A stretch of 64,000 bases of DNA from positions 1,612,001 to 1,676,000 of the forward strand of contig JADJXP010000002.1 in NCBI GenBank assembly GCA_016715795.1, read 5' to 3'. This stretch comes from Chloracidobacterium sp. Lineage in GTDB: Bacteria; Acidobacteriota; Blastocatellia; Pyrinomonadales; Pyrinomonadaceae. Under the pieces are notes generated by a model. That model did not search any database. It was given only the letters and a program-made list of their open reading frames with translations, and was not told the origin of the DNA. The position numbers and the translations under genes are program-made. Shown one piece after another: positions 31,081 to 39,297 of the stretch. Position 1 is the first letter of the stretch; each line of letters begins with the position of its first letter.

Positions 31081-33918
31081 ATGCGGGACTACTCTAAAAC
31101 GAACCCGCGATTTCTTATGCCGACATCGTTTTGCCAGAGGCTCATCGAGTCTTTCTCGTCGCACGAGGATCGCGTTGCGATGCGCGTCGTCGGCTCTGAC
31201 GAGAGCACATACACATTCGGCGAAGCTCTGCGACAGATCCGCTCGCTTGCATGGAAACTCGGACAAGAAGGTGTCGATCTCGGCGATCGTGTAGCCTTGA
31301 TCGGCGAGAATCACCCGAAATGGGCGCTCGCCTATCTCTCTACGATCTATCGCGGCGCCGTTATCGTGCCCATCGATCCTCACGGCGAGATCGAGACGAT
31401 CACAAATTTCATCGAGAACTCCGAGGCGAAACTCGCATTTATCGACGCCGATCAGGTGGGGAGATTCGCACAGATAACGGAAAAGCTCGGCCGCCATGTT
31501 CCCTCGGTGGTTTGGGAGAATAACGGCCGGCCGAACGCAGGCGCGGACGGCGCTGACTTTGATGCGTGGGCCGCAAACGAGTTCCCGGAAAGCTTCGCTG
31601 CCGAAGTGCCGGCGGCAGATGGCGATGACGTTGCGCTTCTCATCTATACGAGCGGCACTACCGGCACGCCTAAAGGCGTCCCGCTCACGCATGGCAATAT
31701 CGTCGCCGAGCTCGAGGGCGTCAACAGCGTCCTCGAAATTACGGACAAAGAGCGCATCCTGAGCCTGCTCCCGCTTTTTCACGGTTATCTGCAGATCGTC
31801 AATCTGTGGGTTGCGGCGACGCTTGGAGTCGAGGTCGGTTATCTCAAGGAACTGACGCCCGACGAGCTCAGTAAGGCAATGAAGGAGTTTAAGCCGACGA
31901 TCCTCACTACGGTCCCTAGGCTGTGGTATCTCTTTCACAAAAAGATCTTTGACGCCGTCACGGCAAAGCCGAAGCTGGTCCAGCGGCTCTTCCGCCTAAT
32001 GCTAGCAACGAACGGAGCCCTGCGAGATACGGTCGGGCTGAATCTGGGACGCAAGTTCTTTGGCCAGGTCCACGAATCATTCGGCGGCCATTTGCGACTC
32101 GCCGTATCGGCCGGCTCGCGCTTTGACGAGGACGTGGCAAAGGACTTTCACAAGCTCGGCTTCACCATCCTGCAAGGCTACGGCCTGACCGAGACAAGCG
32201 GTGCGGCGACCGCGACCTACGAGGACGACAATCGCGTCGGGTCTGTCGGAAAGCCGATGCGCGGGGCCGAGATCAACATCGACCAGCCCGATGGCGATGG
32301 CGTCGGCGAGGTGCTGATCAGGGGGCCGATGGTCTTCAAGGGCTATTATCACAACGACGCCGCCAATGCTGAGGCGTTCACCGACGACGGCTGGTTCCGC
32401 TCGGGCGACCTGGGCAAGCTCGTTGACGGCCACCTTTACATCGTCGGGCGGGCAAAAGATGTGATCGTGCTGCCGTCGGGCAAGAACGTGCATCCCGAGG
32501 ACATTGAGGTCCATTACCTGAAATGCCCACTTGTGTCCGAACTCGCCGTTATCGGCATCGCCGACGCGAGCGAATCGCGCGCGGGGGCCGAGAAGCTGGC
32601 AGCCATTATCGTGCCCGATTTTGACTATTTGCGAGCCGAAAGAATCGCGAACTCGAAGGAGGCCATTCGTTACGCAATGGACACGCTGGGTCGCGAACTG
32701 CCCGAATACCAACGTGTTCGCGATTACATCATACGGGCCGAGCCGCTGCCGCGAACTGCGACGCGAAAGATCAAGAGGTTCCAACTCAAGAAGGAGATCG
32801 AATCAGGCGAGATCGTCGCCGAGGCGAAAGAGACAAAGTCGTGGGAATTCACGGAAGAGGATACTGCCCTGCTCGCGACGGGCACAGCCAAGGCCGTAAC
32901 CGCCGCGATAAGGCAGAATGCGCCCGACGCTGAGGTTATGCATCCGTCGATGAATCTGGAGATCGATCTCGGCCTCGACAGCCTTGCGCGAGCTGAGACG
33001 TTCGCGGCCCTGGAGCAGGCATTTAAGACCGAGTTTGACGGCGATGAGGCCGCGACCGCCCTGACGGTGCGCGGTGTGATCGATCTGGTCAACAAACACG
33101 GCGGCGACGCGACCGAGAATGTGTCGATCGATCTCAACTGGGGCAAGATCGTTCGTGAAGCTGATGAAGACATGCCCGAGGTCCGTGCGGTGCTGCGAAA
33201 CCGGCCTGCATTTGCTGCTTTCGCATTTGTTGTAATGAAATGCTTTAACCTCTTCTGCCGCGTGTTCATGCGGCTCGAGGTCGAGGGCCGAGAGAATCTC
33301 GACACCCCGAGCGGTGCATTTCTTATCTGTCCCAATCATCAGAGCTTCCTTGACCCGTTCGTTCTCTGCGGAGCTTACAGATACAGCCTGTTCCGTAACT
33401 TTTTTCACGTCGGGGCCAGTGAGTTCTTTGAGGGGCCGATAATGCGTCGCGTCGCCTCAATGCTCAATGTTGTTCCCGTCAATCCGGACACTGAGCTCAT
33501 GCGCGCAATGAAGGCGGGAGCCATCGGACTGAAACACGGGCGAGTGCTCAACATCTATCCTGAGGGCGAACGTGCCTTTGACGGCGACCTACACCAGTTC
33601 AAGAAAGGCGCGGCGATCCTGGCCATGGAACTTGATCTCCCGATCGTGCCGGTGGCACTTGATGGCCTGCAGAACGTCTGGGCCCGCGCCTCATGGCGGA
33701 TCCGCCCGGCAAAGGTCAAGATCCGCATCGGTAAGCCCTTTTATGCAAAAGAGGTCGTGGGCCTCGAATCGGGAGTTTTGACCAGCAGTGCCGCCGCGGC
33801 AGGCGCCGGCCCAAACTCGACTCTTCGGGCACAGGCGTCGGAGACCGATAGTTACGAGCTTGTGACCGCTTATCTCCAGCGGACGATCTCCGGAATGATC
33901 GACGAGATGCGTCGGTAG
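31081..33918 (+). CDS. Acyl-AMP ligase / acyl carrier / PlsC-type acyltransferase fusion
   Basis: 945 residues in three parts. 1-590: acyl-activating enzyme with LIYTSGTTGTPKGVPLTH, ILQGYGLTETSGAA, GWFRSGDLGK and PRTATRKIKRFQLK. About 610-690: carrier domain with LGLDSLARAE, the Ser accepting phosphopantetheine. 725-end: acyltransferase with NHQSFLDPF (NHx4D) and YPEGERAFDG. The order resembles Aas (acyltransferase plus acyl-ACP synthetase) in reverse, with an internal carrier. A self-contained route from free fatty acid to acylated lipid is likely; the acceptor is unknown. ATG 31081 is used rather than TTG 31072. No transmembrane segment beyond the acyltransferase hydrophobic helix is evident. 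Confidence 0.88.
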   Translation: MRDYSKTNPRFLMPTSFCQRLIESFSSHEDRVAMRVVGSDESTYTFGEALRQIRSLAWKLGQEGVDLGDRVALIGENHPKWALAYLSTIYRGAVIVPIDPHGEIETITNFIENSEAKLAFIDADQVGRFAQITEKLGRHVPSVVWENNGRPNAGADGADFDAWAANEFPESFAAEVPAADGDDVALLIYTSGTTGTPKGVPLTHGNIVAELEGVNSVLEITDKERILSLLPLFHGYLQIVNLWVAATLGVEVGYLKELTPDELSKAMKEFKPTILTTVPRLWYLFHKKIFDAVTAKPKLVQRLFRLMLATNGALRDTVGLNLGRKFFGQVHESFGGHLRLAVSAGSRFDEDVAKDFHKLGFTILQGYGLTETSGAATATYEDDNRVGSVGKPMRGAEINIDQPDGDGVGEVLIRGPMVFKGYYHNDAANAEAFTDDGWFRSGDLGKLVDGHLYIVGRAKDVIVLPSGKNVHPEDIEVHYLKCPLVSELAVIGIADASESRAGAEKLAAIIVPDFDYLRAERIANSKEAIRYAMDTLGRELPEYQRVRDYIIRAEPLPRTATRKIKRFQLKKEIESGEIVAEAKETKSWEFTEEDTALLATGTAKAVTAAIRQNAPDAEVMHPSMNLEIDLGLDSLARAETFAALEQAFKTEFDGDEAATALTVRGVIDLVNKHGGDATENVSIDLNWGKIVREADEDMPEVRAVLRNRPAFAAFAFVVMKCFNLFCRVFMRLEVEGRENLDTPSGAFLICPNHQSFLDPFVLCGAYRYSLFRNFFHVGASEFFEGPIMRRVASMLNVVPVNPDTELMRAMKAGAIGLKHGRVLNIYPEGERAFDGDLHQFKKGAAILAMELDLPIVPVALDGLQNVWARASWRIRPAKVKIRIGKPFYAKEVVGLESGVLTSSAAAAGAGPNSTLRAQASETDSYELVTAYLQRTISGMIDEMRR

Positions 33919-33952
33919 GCCCGGCATTGTACGGGACAACGGGTATAGAGAT

Positions 33953-34321
33953 ATGACAAACATGACCACAACAGCAAAATGGTTCGGCCGGCTCCTCATC
34001 TTGGTAGGTCTGGCCGGTTATGTTTACGGGACGTATAACGGCAACGCCAGTTGGACTGCATTGATCCCGGCGATCTTTGGCCTCATCCTCATGGTGCTGG
34101 GATACGCGGCTGCCGCGTCAGAGGGGATGCGCAAGCACCTGATGCACGTGGCCGTTGTCGTCGCGCTGGTTGGCTTTATCGCGTCGGCAGGCCGCCTGAT
34201 ATCACGACTCAGCGAATTTACGATCTCTGCCGCATCGCTATCGCAGATCGCAATGGCGGTTATCTGTCTGCTGTTCGTTGTGCTTGCGGTGAGATCGTTT
34301 ATCGACGCCCGTAAGAGTTAA
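33953..34321 (+). CDS. Small integral membrane protein of unknown function
   Basis: 122 residues with four hydrophobic segments (FGRLLILVGLAGYVYGTY; LIPAIFGLILMVLGYAAAA; MHVAVVVALVGFIASAG; IAMAVICLLFVVLAVRSFI). No motif is recognised. It follows the acyltransferase fusion by 34 bp and may belong to the same transcript. An inverted repeat at its stop codon probably ends it. Confidence 0.65.
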   Translation: MTNMTTTAKWFGRLLILVGLAGYVYGTYNGNASWTALIPAIFGLILMVLGYAAAASEGMRKHLMHVAVVVALVGFIASAGRLISRLSEFTISAASLSQIAMAVICLLFVVLAVRSFIDARKS

Positions 34322-34399
34322 CCGCGAAATACACGAAAGGTACGAAAGAAAGAGGTTGGTTCTTTTTTCGTCTTTTTGGCGTGTTTAGCGGTTAATTCT
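34319..34399. repeat. Inverted repeat between convergent genes, probable bidirectional terminator
   Basis: TAACCGCGAAATACACGAAA on the left is mirrored by TTTTTGGCGTGTTTAGCGGTTA on the right, about 33 bp per arm with mismatches. The left TAA is the stop of the membrane protein and the right end abuts the histidine kinase stop at 34400, so the two genes share the repeat as their 3' ends. Confidence 0.65.
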
Positions 34400-35764
34400 T
34401 CAGGCTTTTTCGAGTTCGATATCGATCTGCAGCCCGCCGTTGGCGTTGCGGGCGGTGATCTTCCCCTTGTGGGCTTTGACAGCACGCTCTGCAATGGCAA
34501 GGCCGAGGCCGATGCCGCCGGTCTTACGTTCACGAGCTTCGCCGACGCGATAGAACGGCCTGAAGAGGTTTGGCAACTCGTCGTCGGGCACGCCGCCGCC
34601 GTGATCGGCCACGCTGACCGTCGCGCGGCCATTGCTCACGGCCAGGTCAACCTCGACAACGGTGCCCTCGCCGGTGTACTTGACCGCATTTCGCAGAACA
34701 TTCTCGATCGCGCTTCTCAAGAGGTTCTCGCTGCCCATGACCGAGCACGCCGTTATCCTGGTGATCTCGACGTGCCTGCCGTTCGCCTTAGCCTCAAAGT
34801 CCGCGTCAGCCGCAACATCACGAACGAGCTCTGCGAGGTCGACCCGAACACGTTCGACCTCGACGGCGCCGCTCTCTAGCTGGGCCAGCGTCAGCAGCCG
34901 TCCGATCATGTCATTGAGCCGCGTGGATTCCGCCTCGATGCGTTCGAGCATCGGTTTGGATTCCGCATTCGATTTCTGTTTCGCGATCTCAAGGGCGACA
35001 TTCAGGCGGGCCAGCGGCGAGCGGAGCTCATGCGAAATGTCACGGTTAAGCCGCTGCTGCGAGGTGATAAGCGATTCGATCCGCACCGCCATCTCGTCAA
35101 AATCGCGGGCGAGGTCGGCCAATTCGTCGCGACGGCGCCCGATCTTTGGCGCAACACGCGTCTGCAGATCGCCGCCCGCCAATTGCATCGTTGCCGCCCG
35201 CAGCTTCCGTATCGGCGATGTCAGATAGAGCGCGAGAAGGTAACAAAGGATCGTTGCCGTAAGCAAAATGCCAAGCAGTCTAATGTAGGATGTCGTCGAT
35301 CCCCAAAATAGCGACGACGACGGCGGGCGTTCCCATTGCAGGACCATCGCAAATCGTCTGCCATCGGGGAAAGTGACCGGCGCGTAACCGATCGTTCTAT
35401 CCTCGGGTGAAAAATCGGCTTCGGTCGTGTTCGATTCAATCGACAGCTTTCCAAAATCAGCAACATCGCGTATCGAGCCGGGCTCACCGAACCAGAGCGT
35501 GCCATTCGCGGCGACAAGATTTATCTCCCTCGACGGCTCCATGTCACGCAGCCGCTCAAGGAATTGCCGCAGCCCGGCCTCGCCCTCGGCCCTCACGATC
35601 TGCGTTGCCGTATCACCATAGATCGTCATCTGGTTCTGCGTCGAACGCTTGAACCTGCTAAACATCGGCTCGGTCTGGAATGTTCGGGTGACAAAGATGA
35701 TCACACCGATCATCAGAGCGATAGCGGCCAGGAACCACAGAAAGATCTTTACGAATAGCTTCAT
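34400..35764 (-). CDS. Sensor histidine kinase, CpxA/EnvZ-like
   Basis: 454 residues. Membrane segment 1 (IFLWFLAAIALMIGVIIFVT), a periplasmic sensor of about 150 residues, membrane segment 2 (LLGILLTATILCYLLALYLT), a HAMP region, H-box RDISHELRSPLARLNVALEI, N-box ENVLRNAVKYTGEG, G-box VADHGGGVPDDELPNLF and GGIGLGLAIAERAVKAH. It overlaps the response regulator by four bases. The periplasmic loop has SFLERLRDMEPSREINLV-type sequence like CpxA, hinting at envelope-stress sensing. Confidence 0.92.
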   Translation of the reverse strand: MKLFVKIFLWFLAAIALMIGVIIFVTRTFQTEPMFSRFKRSTQNQMTIYGDTATQIVRAEGEAGLRQFLERLRDMEPSREINLVAANGTLWFGEPGSIRDVADFGKLSIESNTTEADFSPEDRTIGYAPVTFPDGRRFAMVLQWERPPSSSLFWGSTTSYIRLLGILLTATILCYLLALYLTSPIRKLRAATMQLAGGDLQTRVAPKIGRRRDELADLARDFDEMAVRIESLITSQQRLNRDISHELRSPLARLNVALEIAKQKSNAESKPMLERIEAESTRLNDMIGRLLTLAQLESGAVEVERVRVDLAELVRDVAADADFEAKANGRHVEITRITACSVMGSENLLRSAIENVLRNAVKYTGEGTVVEVDLAVSNGRATVSVADHGGGVPDDELPNLFRPFYRVGEARERKTGGIGLGLAIAERAVKAHKGKITARNANGGLQIDIELEKA

Positions 35765-36447
35765 ACGAGCGTGTAGATATATCCGACGCTGCGGACCGTC
35801 TTGATCCGCTCGCTTCCGTCCGCGCGGGGGCCAAGCTTTTTGCGAAGGTTGCTGATGTGCATATCGAGGCTGCGGTCGTAGGGTGACAATTTGCGCTCAA
35901 GAACGGCCTCGCTGAGGTTCTCCTTTTTTACGACTTTACCGGCGTTGTTGAGCAGTTCGTGCAATATGCCAAACTCGACCGAGGTCAGACCGACCTCCAC
36001 GCCGCCGAGTGTCGCCGTGCGCGACGCGGGAGATACGATAACGTCCTCGACCTCGATGCTCGCTGTTCCATCATCATCCGCCGGAGCCGCTGTGCGACGC
36101 AGGATCGCCCTCAGCCGCGCCGCGAGCTCGCGAGGATTAAATGGCTTTGGCAAATAATCGTCCGCGCCGATCTCGAGCCCGACGATGCGCTCCATATCGT
36201 CGCCGCGGGCAGTGAGCATAAGCACGGGCAGCTTTGATGTTTCGCGAAGTTTGCGAAGCACGTCAAAGCCATTCATCTTCGGCAGCATCACGTCGAGTAT
36301 CGCCATGTCATACTCGTCGCTCAATGCCGCCGTCAAGCCCGCCTCGCCGTCATTGAAGCACTCGACCGAAAACCCCTCGACACCGAGGTACTCCGAGACC
36401 AGTTCACACAACTCTTCATCGTCGTCGATGATAAGGATACGGCTCAT
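35761..36447 (-). CDS. OmpR/CpxR-family response regulator
   Basis: 228 residues. Receiver: acidic pocket IIDDDEELCEL, phospho-acceptor Asp in AILDVMLPKMNGFD, Lys in YLPKPFNPREL. C-terminal winged helix: LTSVEFGILHELLNNAGKVV, RSLDMHISNLRKKLGP, RIKTVRSVGYIYTLV. It forms an operon with the downstream kinase. The promoter would lie in 36448-36530, next to the repeat 36537-36635. Target genes are unknown; the murein-salvage cluster lies directly upstream. Confidence 0.93.
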   Translation of the reverse strand: MSRILIIDDDEELCELVSEYLGVEGFSVECFNDGEAGLTAALSDEYDMAILDVMLPKMNGFDVLRKLRETSKLPVLMLTARGDDMERIVGLEIGADDYLPKPFNPRELAARLRAILRRTAAPADDDGTASIEVEDVIVSPASRTATLGGVEVGLTSVEFGILHELLNNAGKVVKKENLSEAVLERKLSPYDRSLDMHISNLRKKLGPRADGSERIKTVRSVGYIYTLV

Positions 36448-36536
36448 AGCTGACCGTATTTTACGTCAAAAAAGTCGCTCGCGAGGCGGTTTTACATTTC
36501 TTTACAGAAAATGACGATTGACGACAAAAGAAGTGT

Positions 36537-36635
36537 CGTCTCTGCGTCCTCTGCGTCATTTTCTCCGCGTTCTCTGCGTGGAACGATCATTCCACGCAGA
36601 GAACGCAGAGAAAGGACGCCGAGGACGCAGAGTTC
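36537..36635. repeat. Long word-type inverted repeat (CTCTGCGT family)
   Basis: TTCTCTGCGTGGAA-cgatca-TTCCACGCAGAGAA forms a perfect centre. The arms extend outward as degenerate CTCTGCGTCC / GGACGCAGAG words to about 45 bp each. It abuts the stop of the AmiE-NamZ gene (36634) and can end that transcript. Confidence 0.75.
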
Positions 36636-39276
36636 AATAGAGCAGAAACCGTTCTCGTCGTTTGATAAATTCGTCCAGTCTGGATTTGATCGCCTTGTCG
36701 ATCTCGTCGGGCGATGCCCCTCGTGTGACCATGTCGAGAACTTCACCATTTACGAGCAGCCGCGAATATTTGTCGACTTGCCATTCGTTCGGATAGAGCC
36801 TCCGCAATGCACACGCGATCTCGATTCCCGTGCGGACGGAGTTGAATTCGCTGCGGTTGGTGATGACGATGTTGATGCCGCCGAGCTGTTCGTCCTTAAA
36901 TACCGATGCCGTCGGCTTGAATCTGATCGGCACAAAGCGAACACCTTTGATACCGCGGCCATTTAGATAGCTCGCCAGCTTCTGCCCGTCGAGCCACGGT
37001 GCACCGATGACCTCGAACGGCGTGTCCGTGCCGCGGCCGACCGAGAGATTTGTCGTTTCGAGCAGGCCGATGCCCGGATAAAGCGTTGCCTCAGTGAGCG
37101 AACGCATGTTCGGCGACGGGTTGATCCACGTCTGCCCTGTCTCGTCGAACCACATCGCGCGGTTCCAGCCTTGCATCTTGATCACACGCAGGTCGGCCCC
37201 GACCTTTCGTTCGGTGTTGATCATCATCGCCAGCTCGCCGATGGTCATGCCGTGTCTCACGGGCGTTGTGTGGGCGGCGATAAATGACAATTTATCCTCA
37301 TCCGCGATTGGGCCTTCAACCGCGACGCCGTTGATCGGATTTGGGCGGTCAAGGACGAACACCGGCTTGCCGGCCCTTGCCGCCTCTTCCATCACATTCC
37401 TTAGCGTCGAGGCGTAAGTGTAAAACCGCGTGCCGATGTCTTGGATGTCATAGACGAACGCATCGATCTGCGCCGTCTGTTCCGGCTTTGGCCGCCGCGT
37501 TTCGCCGTAGAGCGAATAGACCGGCAGGCCGGTTTTCTCGTCTTTTCCGTCTGCGATCTTCTCGGTATCGAGCTCACCGCGAATGCCGTGTTCGGGGGCA
37601 AAAATGGCGGTGAGCTTAACATTCTTTGCCTCGTGGAGAATGTCGATGGTCTGTTTGCCCGCGAGATTACGGCCGGTGTGGTTTGTGACGAGGCCGATGT
37701 TGAGATTTTCGAGTTGTTTGAAGTTGTCCTTCTCAATTACATCGATGCCGTTGTGCACGGCGCCCTCCCTCACGGTCGGGCTACTGACACTGGCGATCGT
37801 TTGATTTTGACTTTGGACCTTGGACTTTAGACCTTGGACTTGAGCAGCGACCGCCGCGTTGTATCTCGCCTCGGCTTCGCGCCATTTTTCTATTGGGGTG
37901 TCCTCGATGGCTGAGGCGACGACGGTCGAGATCCGGGCACGCAGCGGAACCACGTCACCCTTGCCGTCGGGGTGAACGCGGTTTGAGAGAAATACTACAA
38001 ACGTCTGCGAAGTCGGATCGATCCACAGGCCCGTCCCCGTAAAACCTGTATGCCCGAACGACCCCAGCGGAAACAACTCGCCGCGATTGGCCGAGAACGA
38101 CGTATTCATGTCCCACCCAAGCCCGCGCGTCTCGCCGGTCTCGGAAACAACATACGGCTGCGTCATCCGCGCTACGGTCGCCGCCGAGAGGATCCGGTCA
38201 GAACCACCTGCGGTAGCGGGTGGTTGAAGTTTCGATATATTCCGCCGAGCTGTCCGATTCTGCGTTAAACCACCCGCTACCGCAGGTGGTTCTGACTTGC
38301 CGCCGTTCAGGATCATCTGACAGTAACGGGCGAGATCGTCAGCGGTCGAAAAAAGCCCGGCGTGGCCCGCAACGCCACCCATACGGAACGACGTGGGATC
38401 GTGAACTTGTCCAAACAAGATCTGATTGCCGAACTCTTCTTTTCCTTCGTAGGTTGCGCCGAGATAACTGTTTTGCCCCTTGATATTCTCTGTAGGAGCT
38501 AACCGCTCAAATCTGTTTCCCCATTTCGAAATCTTTATTCCCGTTGCTCCTGCGGGAGAATTAAATATGGGCTCGAATCGAAAAAATGTCGTGTCAACCG
38601 ATTTTGATACCGAAGCAAATGTCTGCTCAGCGAATCGGTCGAGCGCTTGACCACTAACGCGTTCCACAATCTCGCCCAGCACAATAAACCCAATATCCGA
38701 ATAAACAAACCTCGTCCCCGGCGGGCTTTTTAGTTTCTCATTCTTCAATGCCGCGAGCATACCTTCGCGGCCGGTCCATTTTTTGCTGAGGTCAAAATCG
38801 GGAGCGTAGCCTGAGATGTGCGTCAGTAGCTGTAAGATCGTGATCCGTTTGGCTTGTTCGTCCTCGATCTCAGGGATGAATTTGCCGACGGTGTCGGTGA
38901 GGCGGAGTTTGCCTTGCTCGACGAGGATCATTATCGACGTCGCGGTCGCGACGGGCTTGGTAAGCGAGGCGACGTCAAAGATCGTATCGACCGTCATCGG
39001 TTCGACGGTTGGCACAAGCGAGCGATTGCCGTAGGCCTTGCGAAAGACTATCTTGCCGCGATGCCCGACCAGCACCACCGCACCGGGCAGCTTTTTGGCC
39101 GCGATATCGGCATTGACAAGCTCGTCGATCAGCGCGAGCTTGGCCGAATTCATCCCGACCGATTCGGGCTTCGCCAACGGCAGCCCTTGGCCGGAAGATG
39201 AAACCACGGATGAACACAGATAGACACAGATAAGAAGACACCCCAACAAAACTGCTTTGGTCCTATCTGTGCCCAT
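36634..39276 (-). CDS. AmiE-like serine hydrolase fused to NamZ-type exo-N-acetylmuramidase
   Basis: 880 residues. The signal peptide's hydrophobic core (LLGCLLICVYLCSSVV) is encoded by an intergenic-type repeat. Residues 35-470: class-C beta-lactamase-like hydrolase with SLTK (Ser104, Lys107), YSDIGF and HTGFTG, as in B. subtilis AmiE (YbbE). From about 495: DUF1343/NamZ domain with GLVTNHTG, FAPEHGIRG, YSLYGETRRP and IQDIGTRFYTY. In B. subtilis amiE, namZ and nagZ are separate genes of a muropeptide-recycling operon; here two are fused and nagZ is nearby. A 98-bp palindrome (38198-38295) and a word repeat (37806-37842) lie in the coding sequence without breaking the frame. Confidence 0.85.
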   Translation of the reverse strand: MGTDRTKAVLLGCLLICVYLCSSVVSSSGQGLPLAKPESVGMNSAKLALIDELVNADIAAKKLPGAVVLVGHRGKIVFRKAYGNRSLVPTVEPMTVDTIFDVASLTKPVATATSIMILVEQGKLRLTDTVGKFIPEIEDEQAKRITILQLLTHISGYAPDFDLSKKWTGREGMLAALKNEKLKSPPGTRFVYSDIGFIVLGEIVERVSGQALDRFAEQTFASVSKSVDTTFFRFEPIFNSPAGATGIKISKWGNRFERLAPTENIKGQNSYLGATYEGKEEFGNQILFGQVHDPTSFRMGGVAGHAGLFSTADDLARYCQMILNGGKSEPPAVAGGLTQNRTARRNISKLQPPATAGGSDRILSAATVARMTQPYVVSETGETRGLGWDMNTSFSANRGELFPLGSFGHTGFTGTGLWIDPTSQTFVVFLSNRVHPDGKGDVVPLRARISTVVASAIEDTPIEKWREAEARYNAAVAAQVQGLKSKVQSQNQTIASVSSPTVREGAVHNGIDVIEKDNFKQLENLNIGLVTNHTGRNLAGKQTIDILHEAKNVKLTAIFAPEHGIRGELDTEKIADGKDEKTGLPVYSLYGETRRPKPEQTAQIDAFVYDIQDIGTRFYTYASTLRNVMEEAARAGKPVFVLDRPNPINGVAVEGPIADEDKLSFIAAHTTPVRHGMTIGELAMMINTERKVGADLRVIKMQGWNRAMWFDETGQTWINPSPNMRSLTEATLYPGIGLLETTNLSVGRGTDTPFEVIGAPWLDGQKLASYLNGRGIKGVRFVPIRFKPTASVFKDEQLGGINIVITNRSEFNSVRTGIEIACALRRLYPNEWQVDKYSRLLVNGEVLDMVTRGASPDEIDKAIKSRLDEFIKRRERFLLY
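37806..37842. repeat. Word-type tandem repeat inside the AmiE-NamZ linker
   Basis: Tandem TTTGGACCTTGGACTTTAGACC words on the plus strand, encoding VQGLKSKVQSQNQ on the minus strand between the two enzyme domains. The word style is that of intergenic repeats, so this linker appears to be captured repeat DNA. Confidence 0.55.
38198..38295. repeat. In-frame palindromic element inside the AmiE-NamZ gene
   Basis: A 28-bp perfect inverted repeat (38198-38225 and 38268-38295; core ACCACCTGCGGTAGCGGGTG) with a 42-nt spacer. On the minus strand it encodes SEPPAVAGGL and, at the other end, LQPPATAGGSD. It falls in a surface loop of the serine-hydrolase domain and keeps the frame, like the Rickettsia palindromic elements. 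Confidence 0.75.
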
Positions 39277-39297
39277 CCGTGTTTATCTGTGGTTAAT
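39205..39297. repeat. Word-type inverted repeat (CACAGATA family) overlapping a signal-peptide coding region
   Basis: GATGAACACAGATAGACACAG and, 35 bp later, CTATCTGTGCCCATCCGTG with TTTATCTGTGG form a nested inverted repeat. The left arm is inside the AmiE-NamZ frame and the right arm reaches the lysR stop (39297). The same words recur at 45849-45917. Confidence 0.7.

Noticed and set aside
30958..31938. 326-codon minus-strand open frame
   Set aside because: Antisense shadow of the acyl-AMP ligase gene and the preceding barrel gene, both of which have clear domains.
36511..36966. 151-codon plus-strand open frame
   Set aside because: Starts inside the CTCTGCGT repeat and continues as a shadow of the NamZ domain.
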